Source of the DNA: Chryseobacterium camelliae
GTDB taxonomy: Bacteria; Bacteroidota; Bacteroidia; Flavobacteriales; Weeksellaceae
Length of the DNA: 64,000 nucleotides
Direction: 5' to 3'
Assembly (NCBI RefSeq): GCF_030818575.1
Contig: NZ_JAUTAL010000001.1
Span: 1,798,001-1,862,000 of the forward strand
A program made the translations under genes and the position numbers. This document shows positions 16,351-24,196 of the stretch, piece after piece; position 1 is the stretch's first letter, and each line of letters starts with the position of its first letter. Below the pieces are notes generated by a model. The model ran no database searches. It was not told the DNA's origin and saw only the letters and a list, made by a program, of their open reading frames with translations.

Positions 16351-17625
16351 ATGAAAACAAAATTACTTCTGACTGCTATGCTGGCTTTAGGTGTACACCA
16401 GACCACATTAGCACAGGTGGATGCCAACGGTTATACAACCGTAAATATGACGATGGGACCAAGCTATCAGAACCGTGTATTCTTTGACCTGAGTGCCAAT
16501 GCAACGGTTTCCCAGCCTGCCAATACGTGGGATATTGCGTTCTACAGGAATTCCAACATGAGCTTCGGAACGAGGATCAATGATGCTCAAAATATTGAAG
16601 TCTATCAGGCTTCCAGCAATCCGGCTGACTGGAATTCGATCACGACTAACTCTGTCGCTAATTACGGTTCTCCGCTGTATAATCCTGATAACAGTACTGA
16701 GCTTAAGAAAGGAGCCTTTGAACTTGGAACGGCAACCTACGGATGGGGTGAATACAATTCCACAAGCCATCATATAGAAGGAAAAGTGATCTTTATCCTG
16801 AAATATGCTTCAGGGGATTACTATAAATTTATGATTGACGATTATTTCGGAGGCTATACTTTTAAATATGCCAAATGGAATGCATCAACTTCTGCATGGG
16901 ATGCAACGCAGACCAAAACCATTGCCAACGGTAGCGATGATGCTTATTTCAATTATTTCTCATTTGCCACCAACGATAAGGTAGCCAATCTGGAACCGCC
17001 GAAAGCCAACTGGGACCTTATCTTTACACGGTACTGGACTTTCTATGCCAACACGATGATGTACAGGATGGCCGGGGTTCTTCAGGGTCCCAGCGTTAGC
17101 GTAGCCAGGGTACAGCCGGAAACTCAGGAAACAGCAGCAGCTACCCTTCCGGCATCAAGCGCATTTTCTTCTAACATTGCCACTATAGGACATTCCTGGA
17201 AACCTACCAGCGGCATCTATTCAGATGTAGTGTATTATATCAAGCAGGGATCTGATTATTACAGGATGTATTTTATTTCCAACGGAGGAGCCAGTACAGG
17301 GAATATGTATTTCAAATACAAAAACATTACATCCACATTAGGAATCAAAGAAATCGGAAAAAAAGCTTCTTTCGGGATCTATCCTAATCCGGCTACGGCA
17401 GACAAAAAAGTGACCGTGTTGTTTGATATCAAGGAAAAAACCAACAGCAAAGGAAGTGTTGAAGTATATGATCTTACCGGTAAAAAAGTATATTCTTCAG
17501 AACTTACCAATCAGTCCGGTTTTTATAAGCAGGATCTGAACTTATCCCACCTTCCTTCCGGAAATTACCTGGTAAAAATATCTTATGGGGGACAGGCGGA
17601 AACCAAAAAGCTGATTATCAAATAA
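16351..17625 (+). CDS. HmuY-like heme-binding domain protein with T9SS C-terminal signal
   Basis: After a Sec signal peptide (cleavage near LAQVDA) the mature part follows the HmuY pattern seen in the neighbouring hmuY. The blocks are NRVFFDLS / NTWDIAFYRNSN, then DYYKFMIDDYFGGYTFKY, AYFNYFSFATNDKVANLEPP followed by KANWDLIFTRYWTF, and IGHSWKPTSGIYSD with YYRMYFISNGG. The last 85 residues are a type A T9SS sorting domain (FGIYPNPATADKKVTVLF ... LPSGNYLVKISYGGQAETKK). This suggests a hemophore-like protein secreted by T9SS instead of anchored as a lipoprotein. HmuY membership is my reading of these motifs and should be confirmed by a profile search. Confidence 0.85.
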   Translation: MKTKLLLTAMLALGVHQTTLAQVDANGYTTVNMTMGPSYQNRVFFDLSANATVSQPANTWDIAFYRNSNMSFGTRINDAQNIEVYQASSNPADWNSITTNSVANYGSPLYNPDNSTELKKGAFELGTATYGWGEYNSTSHHIEGKVIFILKYASGDYYKFMIDDYFGGYTFKYAKWNASTSAWDATQTKTIANGSDDAYFNYFSFATNDKVANLEPPKANWDLIFTRYWTFYANTMMYRMAGVLQGPSVSVARVQPETQETAAATLPASSAFSSNIATIGHSWKPTSGIYSDVVYYIKQGSDYYRMYFISNGGASTGNMYFKYKNITSTLGIKEIGKKASFGIYPNPATADKKVTVLFDIKEKTNSKGSVEVYDLTGKKVYSSELTNQSGFYKQDLNLSHLPSGNYLVKISYGGQAETKKLIIK

Positions 17626-17672
17626 TATACCTCAGCGATTCATTTAAATAATAATACTTTCTATTTTTCTAT

Positions 17673-17706
17673 AAAGGCTGTTTATCCAGGGATAGGCAGC
17701 CTTTTT
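17673..17706 (+). terminator. Rho-independent terminator
   Basis: AAAGGCTG / CAGCCTTT form an 8-bp stem with a 16-nt loop, followed by TT. On the minus strand it could also serve the convergent monooxygenase gene. Confidence 0.7.
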
Positions 17707-17741
17707 AGATGTTAGACTTCAGACATAAGATGTCTACCGGT

Positions 17742-18032
17742 TTAATAGATTCTGAAACCTTTGTAGACCTGTATGGAACTTTCCATTATTCTTGCGGCAT
17801 CGCGTCTGAAATTCAGCAGATGGTCCTGTCCGTTATGCCTGTTATGATGTTCCACAGTCTCCCATAGCTCGATCAGGAAAAAAGTTCCTTTATTGTCTTT
17901 ATCCTCAATAAGGTCGTACTGAAGGCAGCCTTCCTCTTTTCTTGTTTCCTTAACCAGGTTCTGGAACAGTTCCACAGCTTCCATGAGATCACTTTCATTA
18001 AATTTAAAAAGTGCCACAATATGTAAATTCAT
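17742..18032 (-). CDS. antibiotic biosynthesis monooxygenase (ABM) / YgiN-like quinol monooxygenase
   Basis: The 96-residue protein is one ABM domain: a ferredoxin-like dimer subunit with VKETRKEEGCLQYDLIEDK and FFLIELWETVEHHNRHNGQDHL. Members oxidise quinols or similar aromatics without a cofactor, and some degrade heme (IsdG type). The local motif fits the YgiN/quinol class better, since the Asn-Trp-His signature of IsdG is not evident. It is probably transcribed alone. Confidence 0.8.
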   Translation of the reverse strand: MNLHIVALFKFNESDLMEAVELFQNLVKETRKEEGCLQYDLIEDKDNKGTFFLIELWETVEHHNRHNGQDHLLNFRRDAARIMESSIQVYKGFRIY

Positions 18033-18117
18033 TGTTAAATTTTTGTGCTGTAAAAGTAGAATATTTTCCGGCAGAAAATGATTTTATCCCGGTATTTTTA
18101 TACATTTAAAACAAAGG

Positions 18118-19005
18118 TCAGCTAAAAACGGATTTATAGATGGTTATCGAGCTCATTACAATAACGAGGGTGCCGATAATGATAAACATTTTTTTTACAG
18201 GCAGTTTAGCCGTTAGCATAGCAGAGAATGGTGCGGTAATAATCCCCCCAATAAGCAACCCAAGGATGATATTCCAGTGCTGGACCCCTAAAGTAATGAA
18301 AAAGGTAATAGCAGCCGTCAGCGTAAGAATAAATTTGGCAATGGTAGAACTTCCTACGGCAAATCTTGGGGTAAAGGCATTTTTGATCAGGGTTCCGGTA
18401 ACCAGAGGTCCCCATCCGCCACCCGCGAAAGAGTCTATAAATCCTCCGATCACTCCCAGACGGGTCAAATTCGTTTTCCGCTTCAGTTTTTTGCTCTGTT
18501 TATCTTTAAAGGCATTGGAGAGAATCTGGAAGCCAAGATAGAGTGTATAAAAAGCAATCACCGTTTTGGTGATCCTGGCATAATACTCCCCCAGATAAGT
18601 GAGGCAAACGGCACCAATAATAGCTCCGATGACCGCCGGGATAGCAAGCTTCTTCACCAGACTTTTACTCACGTTTTTAAGCCTGATATGGCTGATGCTG
18701 CCTGCTGCTGTCGTAAAACTTTCCGCAGAATGAATGCTCGCACTCACAATATGCGGCGGGATATTGAGGAACAGCAATGTCGTAGTACAGATGACACCAT
18801 AACCCATTCCCATGGATCCGGCAACAATCTCAGCTAAGAAACCTACCAACAGCATCCAGTAAAAAATATAGTTGTCTTTAGCAAGAACGTCACCCAACTG
18901 ATCCAGATATCCTATTTCATACATGATCAGAACCGTGAGGAACAAAACGGCAAGGGTAACAAAAAGTATGTTAAGCCTTATTTGTATTTTTCTTGAGATG
19001 ACCAT
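18118..19005 (-). CDS. TauE/SafE family sulfite/sulfonate exporter-type membrane protein
   Basis: This 295-residue protein has about eight membrane segments and the two TauE repeats, with GFLAEIVAGSMGMGYGVICT in the first and GVIGGFIDSFAGGGWGPLVT in the second. The start is 2 nt after the cysN stop codon, so it is translationally linked to sulfate assimilation. A role in moving sulfite, sulfate or another sulfur anion across the inner membrane is inferred from the family and position; the direction of transport is not known. Confidence 0.88.
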   Translation of the reverse strand: MVISRKIQIRLNILFVTLAVLFLTVLIMYEIGYLDQLGDVLAKDNYIFYWMLLVGFLAEIVAGSMGMGYGVICTTTLLFLNIPPHIVSASIHSAESFTTAAGSISHIRLKNVSKSLVKKLAIPAVIGAIIGAVCLTYLGEYYARITKTVIAFYTLYLGFQILSNAFKDKQSKKLKRKTNLTRLGVIGGFIDSFAGGGWGPLVTGTLIKNAFTPRFAVGSSTIAKFILTLTAAITFFITLGVQHWNIILGLLIGGIITAPFSAMLTAKLPVKKMFIIIGTLVIVMSSITIYKSVFS

Positions 19006-19007
19006 CC

Positions 19008-20249
19008 TTATACAATCATTACAGCACCTACAGTAGAGTGGCTGGTTTCATCAATAAGAATTGCGTTTCCGGTAGCTTTGCTTTCTCCAAAACGGTCAAA
19101 AACCAATGGTGAAGCGGTTTTCAGGCGCAGCTTAACTACTTCGTTCAACCGGATATTTTGTCCTGCAGGAATCTGCTCTAATGTATTGACATCAATCTGA
19201 TATTCGATTTCTTTAACGATAGCTTTAATTACTTTGCTCTTATGTTGAAGGTAGTATTTATTGCCTTCTGACAGTTCTTTTTTATCGAGCCAGCATACAA
19301 TGGCCTCCACCTCCTGGCTGACTTCGGGCAGTTCATCTTTATGCACGAGGAAATCTCCTCTGCTGATGTCTATATCATCTTCAATATGAATGACGGCCGG
19401 CTGGTTGGCAAATACAGCATCGGTCTCTTTTCCATTATTTTCTATTTTTGAAATACGGGTGGTCATGTTCTGAGGCAGTACGGTTATCGGATCCCCTTTA
19501 CGGTAGACCCCTGAGATAACCTGCCCTGCGTATCCCCTGTAATCATGCAGTTGCTCAGTTTGCGGACGGATCACATACTGCACCTGGAATCTTGCTTTCC
19601 CGGAATCCGTATGCGGATTGATGGGTACCTGTTCAAGGTAATCCAGAAGGGTTGTTCCCTTGTACCACGGCATATTTTCGGAATGTTCAACAATATTGTC
19701 CCCATCAAATGCCGAAATAGGGAAATAAGCCACTTCAGGCAATCCAAGCTTCTTCGCTACCAACTCATATTGGGCCTTAATGTCATTGAATACCTCTTCA
19801 GAATAGCCTACCAGGTCCATTTTATTCACGGCTACCACCACATGTTGCATTTTCAGTAGGGATGCGATGATGGAATGCCGCCTGGTCTGCTCAATCACTC
19901 CCTGCCTTGCATCGATCAGGATGACAATCAGCTGGGAATTGGAGGCTCCGGTAATCATATTTCTTGTATACTGAATATGTCCGGGTGCGTCAGCAATGAT
20001 AAATTTCCTTTTCGGAGTCGCAAAATAACGGTAAGCGACATCAATAGTGATTCCCTGCTCTCTTTCCGCGCGTAATCCATCGGTTAAAATAGCAAGGTCT
20101 ATCCCGTTCGCATTTTTATTTTTAGATTGCTTTTCCAGCGCTTCAAGCTGGTCAGCCAGTATATTTTTGCTGTCATACAGGAGCCTTCCGATCAGGGTAC
20201 TTTTCCCGTCGTCTACGCTTCCCGCAGTGATAAATCGTAGTATATCCAT
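19008..20249 (-). CDS. cysN: sulfate adenylyltransferase subunit 1 (GTPase) CysN
   Basis: The 413-residue protein is an EF-Tu-like GTPase with G1 GSVDDGKST (residues 10-18), GITIDVAYRYF (G2), DAPGH (G3) and NKMD (G4), followed by two beta-barrel domains. With CysD it forms ATP sulfurylase, which makes adenosine 5'-phosphosulfate from sulfate. There is no C-terminal APS-kinase domain (CysC), in keeping with the APS-type reductase encoded upstream. It is separated from cysD by a 199-bp low-complexity insertion. Confidence 0.96.
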   Translation of the reverse strand: MDILRFITAGSVDDGKSTLIGRLLYDSKNILADQLEALEKQSKNKNANGIDLAILTDGLRAEREQGITIDVAYRYFATPKRKFIIADAPGHIQYTRNMITGASNSQLIVILIDARQGVIEQTRRHSIIASLLKMQHVVVAVNKMDLVGYSEEVFNDIKAQYELVAKKLGLPEVAYFPISAFDGDNIVEHSENMPWYKGTTLLDYLEQVPINPHTDSGKARFQVQYVIRPQTEQLHDYRGYAGQVISGVYRKGDPITVLPQNMTTRISKIENNGKETDAVFANQPAVIHIEDDIDISRGDFLVHKDELPEVSQEVEAIVCWLDKKELSEGNKYYLQHKSKVIKAIVKEIEYQIDVNTLEQIPAGQNIRLNEVVKLRLKTASPLVFDRFGESKATGNAILIDETSHSTVGAVMIV

Positions 20250-20317
20250 GTTGTTGATATGAGTAATAAGTTAAGGGTGATGAGTTATGAAAGGTAACGG
20301 ATCAATAATAAATGATA

Positions 20318-20435
20318 TTCAAAATTCAAAATTCAAAATCCATAATTTAAAATTTAAAATTCATAATCTAAAATTCAATATGCCGCGTCTATCATCTATC
20401 CGTCTATCATCTCTCATCTCATCTAAAATTCAATA
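20318..20435. repeat. low-complexity spacer repeat between cysD and cysN
   Basis: Degenerate short repeats of the AAAATTCAAAAT / AAAATCTATAAT type are followed by TCTATCATCTATCCGTC-type repeats. The same two motifs separate the units of the repeat array at 25-29 kb, but no 219-bp unit is present here. Confidence 0.7.
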
Positions 20436-20448
20436 AATCTCCTTCCTC

Positions 20449-21357
20449 TCAAAAATATCCGCCTTTCTTCCGGTCTTCCATGGCAGCTTCCGTAACGCGG
20501 TCGTCAATCCTCGTTTCGCCACGTTCAGAAATCCTGGAGGCTGTGATTTCGTTAACTACCTCATCCAGAGTTTCTGCTGTACTTTCCACAGCTGCTGTAC
20601 AGGTCATATCTCCCACAGTCCTGTACCGTACTCTCTTGCGGACTACCTCATCCGTTTCATCAATGCGGATGAAGTCTGAGACGGCGATCAGCTGACCGTC
20701 GTATTCAATCACTTCACGGTCATGGGCAAAATAAATGGGGGGAAGCGGTATCTGCTCTTTTCTGATGTAGTTCCATACATCCAGTTCCGTCCAGTTGGAA
20801 ATCGGGAATACACGGACGTTTTCTCCTTTATTGATCCTTCCGTTGTAGATATCCCACAATTCGGGTCGCTGGAGCTTTGGATCCCATTGTCCGAATTCAT
20901 CCCGTACTGAGAAAAAGCGCTCTTTGGCCCTCGCCTTCTCTTCATCCCTTCTGGCTCCGCCGATGCAGGCATCAAACTGAAATTCTTCAATGGTATCCAG
21001 CAAGGTATGGGTCTGGAGCCAGTTTCTGGAAGCAAATTTCCCTTTGGGCTCCGTAAGATTTTTATTTTTGATGGTATCTTCAACTTTCCTCACAATGAGT
21101 TCGGCACCTATACGCTCAGCAAGCTGATCCCTGAACTGAAGTGCCTCCGGGAAGTTGTGCCCGGTATCGATATGCACCAAAGGAAAAGGAATTTTCATCG
21201 GTGCGAAAGCTTTTATAGCAAGATGGACGAGGGTAATGGAATCTTTCCCTCCGCTGAACAGCAAAGCGGGCTTTTCAAACTGTGCCGCAACTTCCCGCAT
21301 AATGTAAATGCTTTCAGCTTCCAGCTGTTCCAGATAATTCTGTTGATAGTAGTTCAT
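20449..21357 (-). CDS. cysD: sulfate adenylyltransferase subunit 2 CysD
   Basis: This 302-residue subunit has the PP-loop ATP pyrophosphatase motif SGGKDS (residues 35-40), VHIDTGHNFPE, CIGGARRDEEKARAKERFFS and the C-terminal ESTAETLDEVVNE / DRKKGGYF blocks typical of CysD. It catalyses adenylation of sulfate, with energy coupled by CysN. An upstream in-frame extension to 21468 overlaps cysH and is rejected; the ATG giving MNYYQQNYLEQLE follows cysH by 20 nt. Confidence 0.96.
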   Translation of the reverse strand: MNYYQQNYLEQLEAESIYIMREVAAQFEKPALLFSGGKDSITLVHLAIKAFAPMKIPFPLVHIDTGHNFPEALQFRDQLAERIGAELIVRKVEDTIKNKNLTEPKGKFASRNWLQTHTLLDTIEEFQFDACIGGARRDEEKARAKERFFSVRDEFGQWDPKLQRPELWDIYNGRINKGENVRVFPISNWTELDVWNYIRKEQIPLPPIYFAHDREVIEYDGQLIAVSDFIRIDETDEVVRKRVRYRTVGDMTCTAAVESTAETLDEVVNEITASRISERGETRIDDRVTEAAMEDRKKGGYF

Positions 21358-21377
21358 GATTTGAAGATTTTTATCCG

Positions 21378-22067
21378 TTAAGTATGCAGTCCGCACTCTT
21401 TCTGTGAAGTTTCCCACCACCAGCGGCCCGCACGGGGATTTTCCCCTTCTGAAATAGCCCGGGTACACGGCTGGCAGCCTACACTGATGAATCCTTTTTT
21501 ATGCAGGGAAAGTTCCTGGACACGGTGATCTTGAAGATAATCCAGCACCTCCTGATAGCTCCAGTGCATAAGGGGATTGTATTTATACAGCTGCCGTTCT
21601 TCATCCCATTCCAGGACAGGCATATGGCCTCGGTTTTCCGACTGCTCAGCACGAAGGCCGGTAATCCAGACTTTGGCGTTTTCCAGGGCTCTGTTCAGAG
21701 GCTTTACTTTCCGGATGTAGCAACATTCTTTCCTGTTCTCTACAGAATGGTAAAATGCATTAATGCCTTTCTCATTCACAAACTGCTCTACGTCCGAAGG
21801 CTCAGGAAAATAGACCTGCGTCTTAATTTTATACTTTGAATTATTATTGGATAGAAGTTCGTAATGCTCGTAAAAAAGCCTACCGGTGTCTAAGGTAAAG
21901 ACTTTTATGGGAAACTTATTCTTAAAGATCATATCCGTGATTACCTGGTCTTCCTGTCCCAGCGAGGTTGAGAAAACCACGCCGGAAGAAAACCGGGACG
22001 TGATGAATTTCAATCCCTCCTCTGCGGGAAGCTCCTTCAGTATGTCTGCATCTTCTGTTGAAATCAT
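21378..22067 (-). CDS. cysH: assimilatory APS/PAPS reductase CysH
   Basis: The 229-residue protein has the reductase fold (TSLGQEDQVITDMI, FTLDTGRLFYEHYELL, WITGLRAEQSENR). Cys-Cys (RKECCYIRKVKPL) and Cys-X2-Cys (SVGCQPCTR) ligand pairs for a [4Fe-4S] cluster mark the APS-reductase subtype, and the catalytic Cys is in KECGLHT at the C-terminus (C225). It reduces activated sulfate to sulfite. It is the first gene of the cys operon, downstream of a palindromic operator and the Rrf2 regulator gene. Confidence 0.95.
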   Translation of the reverse strand: MISTEDADILKELPAEEGLKFITSRFSSGVVFSTSLGQEDQVITDMIFKNKFPIKVFTLDTGRLFYEHYELLSNNNSKYKIKTQVYFPEPSDVEQFVNEKGINAFYHSVENRKECCYIRKVKPLNRALENAKVWITGLRAEQSENRGHMPVLEWDEERQLYKYNPLMHWSYQEVLDYLQDHRVQELSLHKKGFISVGCQPCTRAISEGENPRAGRWWWETSQKECGLHT

Positions 22068-22108
22068 AGATATTCGTTTAGACTAACACAAATATCTAAT
22101 AAAATAAT

Positions 22109-22131
22109 TATCCTACCAAACAAGTAGACTA
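22109..22131 (-). promoter_or_regulatory. palindromic operator in the cysH promoter
   Basis: Read on the minus strand, TAGTCTACTT-GTT-TGGTAGGATA is an inverted repeat with a 3-nt spacer, and it contains the TTTG of a -33 element; a near-consensus GATATTTG follows after 20 nt. The same arms and spacing recur as a near-perfect palindrome at 38514-38544. It is a candidate binding site for the adjacent Rrf2 regulator (inference). Confidence 0.55.
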
Positions 22132-22155
22132 CATATTCAAAAAAAAGGATTTAAA

Positions 22156-22563
22156 TCAGTCGATTAAATCCATCAGTGTCTTTTTCTCCAGAATGTTTAG
22201 TGAAGCGTCCCGAACCTCGATCAGCACGTCATGCAGCCCGCAGTGATCCTCATTGCAGTCATCGCATTTCTCGTAAAAATTAAGGCTCACGCATGGAAGC
22301 AGGGCAATAGGTCCGTTCACCAGCCTGATAATCTTGGCCAGCTTTACATTTTCTGGGTTTTCACGGAAAAAATATCCTCCTCCTTTCCCTTTTTTACTGT
22401 CAAGGATATCCGCTTTTTTAAGCTCAAGCAGGATATTCTCCAGGAATTTCAGAGGTATTTTCTTGTGCTCTGCAATTTCTGAGATCAAAATAGGGCCTTC
22501 ATTCCTCTTTTCCACGAGGTATGAAAGTGCCTTAAAAGCATATTGAGATTTTTTGGACAGCAT
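22156..22563 (-). CDS. Rrf2 family transcriptional regulator
   Basis: This 135-residue protein has an N-terminal winged helix (MLSKKSQYAFKALSYL, ISEIAEHKKIPLKFLENILL, KGKGGGYFF) and a cysteine cluster, CVSLNFYEKCDDCNEDHC, that could hold an Fe-S cluster or sense cysteine status as in IscR/CymR-type members. The neighbouring cys operon, transcribed in the same direction 88 nt downstream, makes it the obvious candidate sulfur regulator. The -7 element TATTTTTG (22569-22576) lies almost at the ATG, so the message may be leaderless. An upstream extension (MLYQNNF...) is rejected. Confidence 0.92.
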   Translation of the reverse strand: MLSKKSQYAFKALSYLVEKRNEGPILISEIAEHKKIPLKFLENILLELKKADILDSKKGKGGGYFFRENPENVKLAKIIRLVNGPIALLPCVSLNFYEKCDDCNEDHCGLHDVLIEVRDASLNILEKKTLMDLID

Positions 22564-22850
22564 TACAGCAAAAATAAGAAAATTGTTTTGATAGAGCAAC
22601 GGGAGTTTTTTTAATGTGAAAGGAATTGGCTAAGAGGGACAATGAGCGAAGCGGAAAGCGAAAGTGGAAATGTTAAAAACAAATTCGTGAACTCGCAGAT
22701 TTGCAATTTCCATGGTTAGCAGATTTAAAAAAGATTGGTTAAACAATTGATGATTTTACTTTTTACAATCTCCGCATTCTTCAACTCTCAGCACGGTAAG
22801 CCTCATTTGCTTACTTTGCTTTTCTCCCTTCAAATCACTAAGTTTGTTCT

Positions 22851-23279
22851 ATGTTCAGCAAACAGGAAGCACAACAGCTAAAAAAGGAGTTTTGGACGGC
22901 TTTCGGAAAGTCTTTTCCAAGGAAATGGATCTTGTATGATACTAAGATCAAGGATATGTCATTTAAATTTTATGCAGATAATAAAAAAGCCGAAGTCTCG
23001 CTGGATATCGAAATGAAAGATGAGGTATTCCGTAACGCCTACTACGAAAAAATCTGGTCACTGGAGGATATCCTGAAAGACTTTATCGGCGATTTTCACA
23101 AGGAAGAACATTTTACGCTGGAAAATGGTAAGACCATCAGTAAAATATGGGTTGAATACTATGGCGTCTCAATTTTCAATAAAAATACCTGGCAGCAGGT
23201 TTTCGAATTTTTCGTGGAAAAGATGGATGGTTTTGAACGGTTTTATTATGAGTATGAAGACTTCATCAAAGATGTTTAG
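22851..23279 (+). CDS. DUF4268-type protein (142 aa)
   Basis: A charged, aromatic-rich soluble protein (EFWTAFGKSFPRKWILYDTK ... FKFYADNKKAEVSLDIEMKD ... VEYYGVSIFNKNTWQQVFEF) whose pattern matches DUF4268 proteins of Flavobacteriia as I remember them. There is no signal peptide or membrane segment. The family is of unknown function; related domains occur in restriction-like or nuclease contexts, but no catalytic motif is visible here. Confidence 0.75.
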   Translation: MFSKQEAQQLKKEFWTAFGKSFPRKWILYDTKIKDMSFKFYADNKKAEVSLDIEMKDEVFRNAYYEKIWSLEDILKDFIGDFHKEEHFTLENGKTISKIWVEYYGVSIFNKNTWQQVFEFFVEKMDGFERFYYEYEDFIKDV

Positions 23280-23281
23280 GG

Positions 23282-23422
23282 ATGGAAATTATAGCTGAAT
23301 TCCTGATTCATATTGCTGCCGGAATTCTCAGGCTTCTTGCGGAGGTTATTTGTCAGATGTTAGCAGAATCTGTCCTCCAATCATTGTGGGATGCCGTTCA
23401 AAAGGTGTACAATAAATTTTAG
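23282..23422 (+). CDS. tiny hydrophobic peptide (46 aa)
   Basis: Starting 2 nt after the preceding stop, a 46-codon frame (MEIIAEFLIHIAAGILRLL ... VQKVYNKF) encodes an amphipathic or membrane helix with a polar end. The spacing suggests coupled translation with the DUF4268 gene. It could be a small membrane peptide or chance; composition and position favour a real gene modestly. Confidence 0.4.
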   Translation: MEIIAEFLIHIAAGILRLLAEVICQMLAESVLQSLWDAVQKVYNKF

Positions 23423-23441
23423 TCCTTCTTATAGTTGTGTT

Positions 23442-23459
23442 TTTTGCCAAATGGCAAAA
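23442..23459 (+). promoter_or_regulatory. palindrome upstream of the Crp/Fnr gene
   Basis: TTTTGCCA-AA-TGGCAAAA is a perfect 8-bp dyad with a 2-nt spacer, 32 nt before the Crp/Fnr start and just upstream of a TAAATTGC -7-like element. A near copy precedes the SDR gene, so it is probably the regulator's own operator. Confidence 0.6.
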
Positions 23460-23491
23460 GCCTCTTTGTTATCTCTGCCTAAATTGCACGC

Positions 23492-24061
23492 ATGAAAGAA
23501 TTATTTGATTTTATCCTGACGTTCGGAAACCTCAATCGGCAGCAGATGGATTTTATTACTGAAAAAGCAACAGAAATCCATCTCTCTAAAGACGAATACT
23601 TTTCTGAAGCCGGAAAAGTGGCCAACAGGATCGGATTTATTTTTGAAGGCATCCTCCGCGTATGCTACTACAATAATACGGGTGATGAAATCACCAAATA
23701 TTTTATCGACGAACACAATCTCGTGGTAGACCTGGAAAGCTTTGATCATGAAATCTCCTCCAGTGCCTATGTACAGGCCATTACCGACTGCAAAATGATT
23801 GTTTTTTCAAAAAAAGACTGGACGGAGCTCCTACAGACTATCGTGGGTTTCGATGCTACAGTACATAAAATAATTTCAAGAGCGCTGATGAAAAAAGTGG
23901 AACGGCGAAGTCCATTGGTTTCTGAAGATGCAACAACCCGGTACCTGAAATTCCTTGAAATCTATCCTAATGCAGTCAACCGAATCCCGCTTTCCTATGT
24001 TGCTTCTTATCTGGGCATTACCCAGTCTTCGCTCAGCAGGATCAGGAAAGGCGTGCGATGA
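23492..24061 (+). CDS. Crp/Fnr family transcriptional regulator
   Basis: The 189-residue protein has an N-terminal cyclic-nucleotide-type beta-roll (EIHLSKDEYFSEAGKVANRI, GFIFEGILRVCYYN, EITKYFIDEHNLVVDLESF) and a C-terminal helix-turn-helix (IPLSYVASYLGITQSSLSRI). No cysteines mark it as an Fe-S Fnr. Matching palindromes before it and before the following SDR gene suggest it controls itself and that gene. The effector is unknown. Confidence 0.92.
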   Translation: MKELFDFILTFGNLNRQQMDFITEKATEIHLSKDEYFSEAGKVANRIGFIFEGILRVCYYNNTGDEITKYFIDEHNLVVDLESFDHEISSSAYVQAITDCKMIVFSKKDWTELLQTIVGFDATVHKIISRALMKKVERRSPLVSEDATTRYLKFLEIYPNAVNRIPLSYVASYLGITQSSLSRIRKGVR

Positions 24062-24120
24062 ATCGACCTGGTTGGAGAGTTTGAAGGTTTGAGGGTTTGA
24101 GGGTGATGGTGTTTTATTCT

Positions 24121-24138
24121 TTTTGTCAAATGGCAAAT
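24121..24138 (+). promoter_or_regulatory. palindrome upstream of the first SDR gene
   Basis: TTTTGTCA-AA-TGGCAAAT differs at two positions from the dyad before the Crp/Fnr gene. It is followed about 20 nt later by a CAATTTTG that could serve as -7. The shared site makes the SDR a probable target of the neighbouring Crp/Fnr regulator. Confidence 0.55.
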
Positions 24139-24196
24139 GCCGGTCCGGGAAATTGATGCAATTTTGCTTCAGTATTAATCAAAATAAAAAAAAGAT

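Noticed and set aside
16408..16773. 121-codon minus-strand ORF opposite the HmuY-T9SS gene
   Set aside because: It is fully antisense to a well-supported exported protein and has no recognisable features.
21358..21468. N-terminal extension of CysD
   Set aside because: It overlaps the end of cysH and does not resemble CysD; the family start fits the ATG at 21357.
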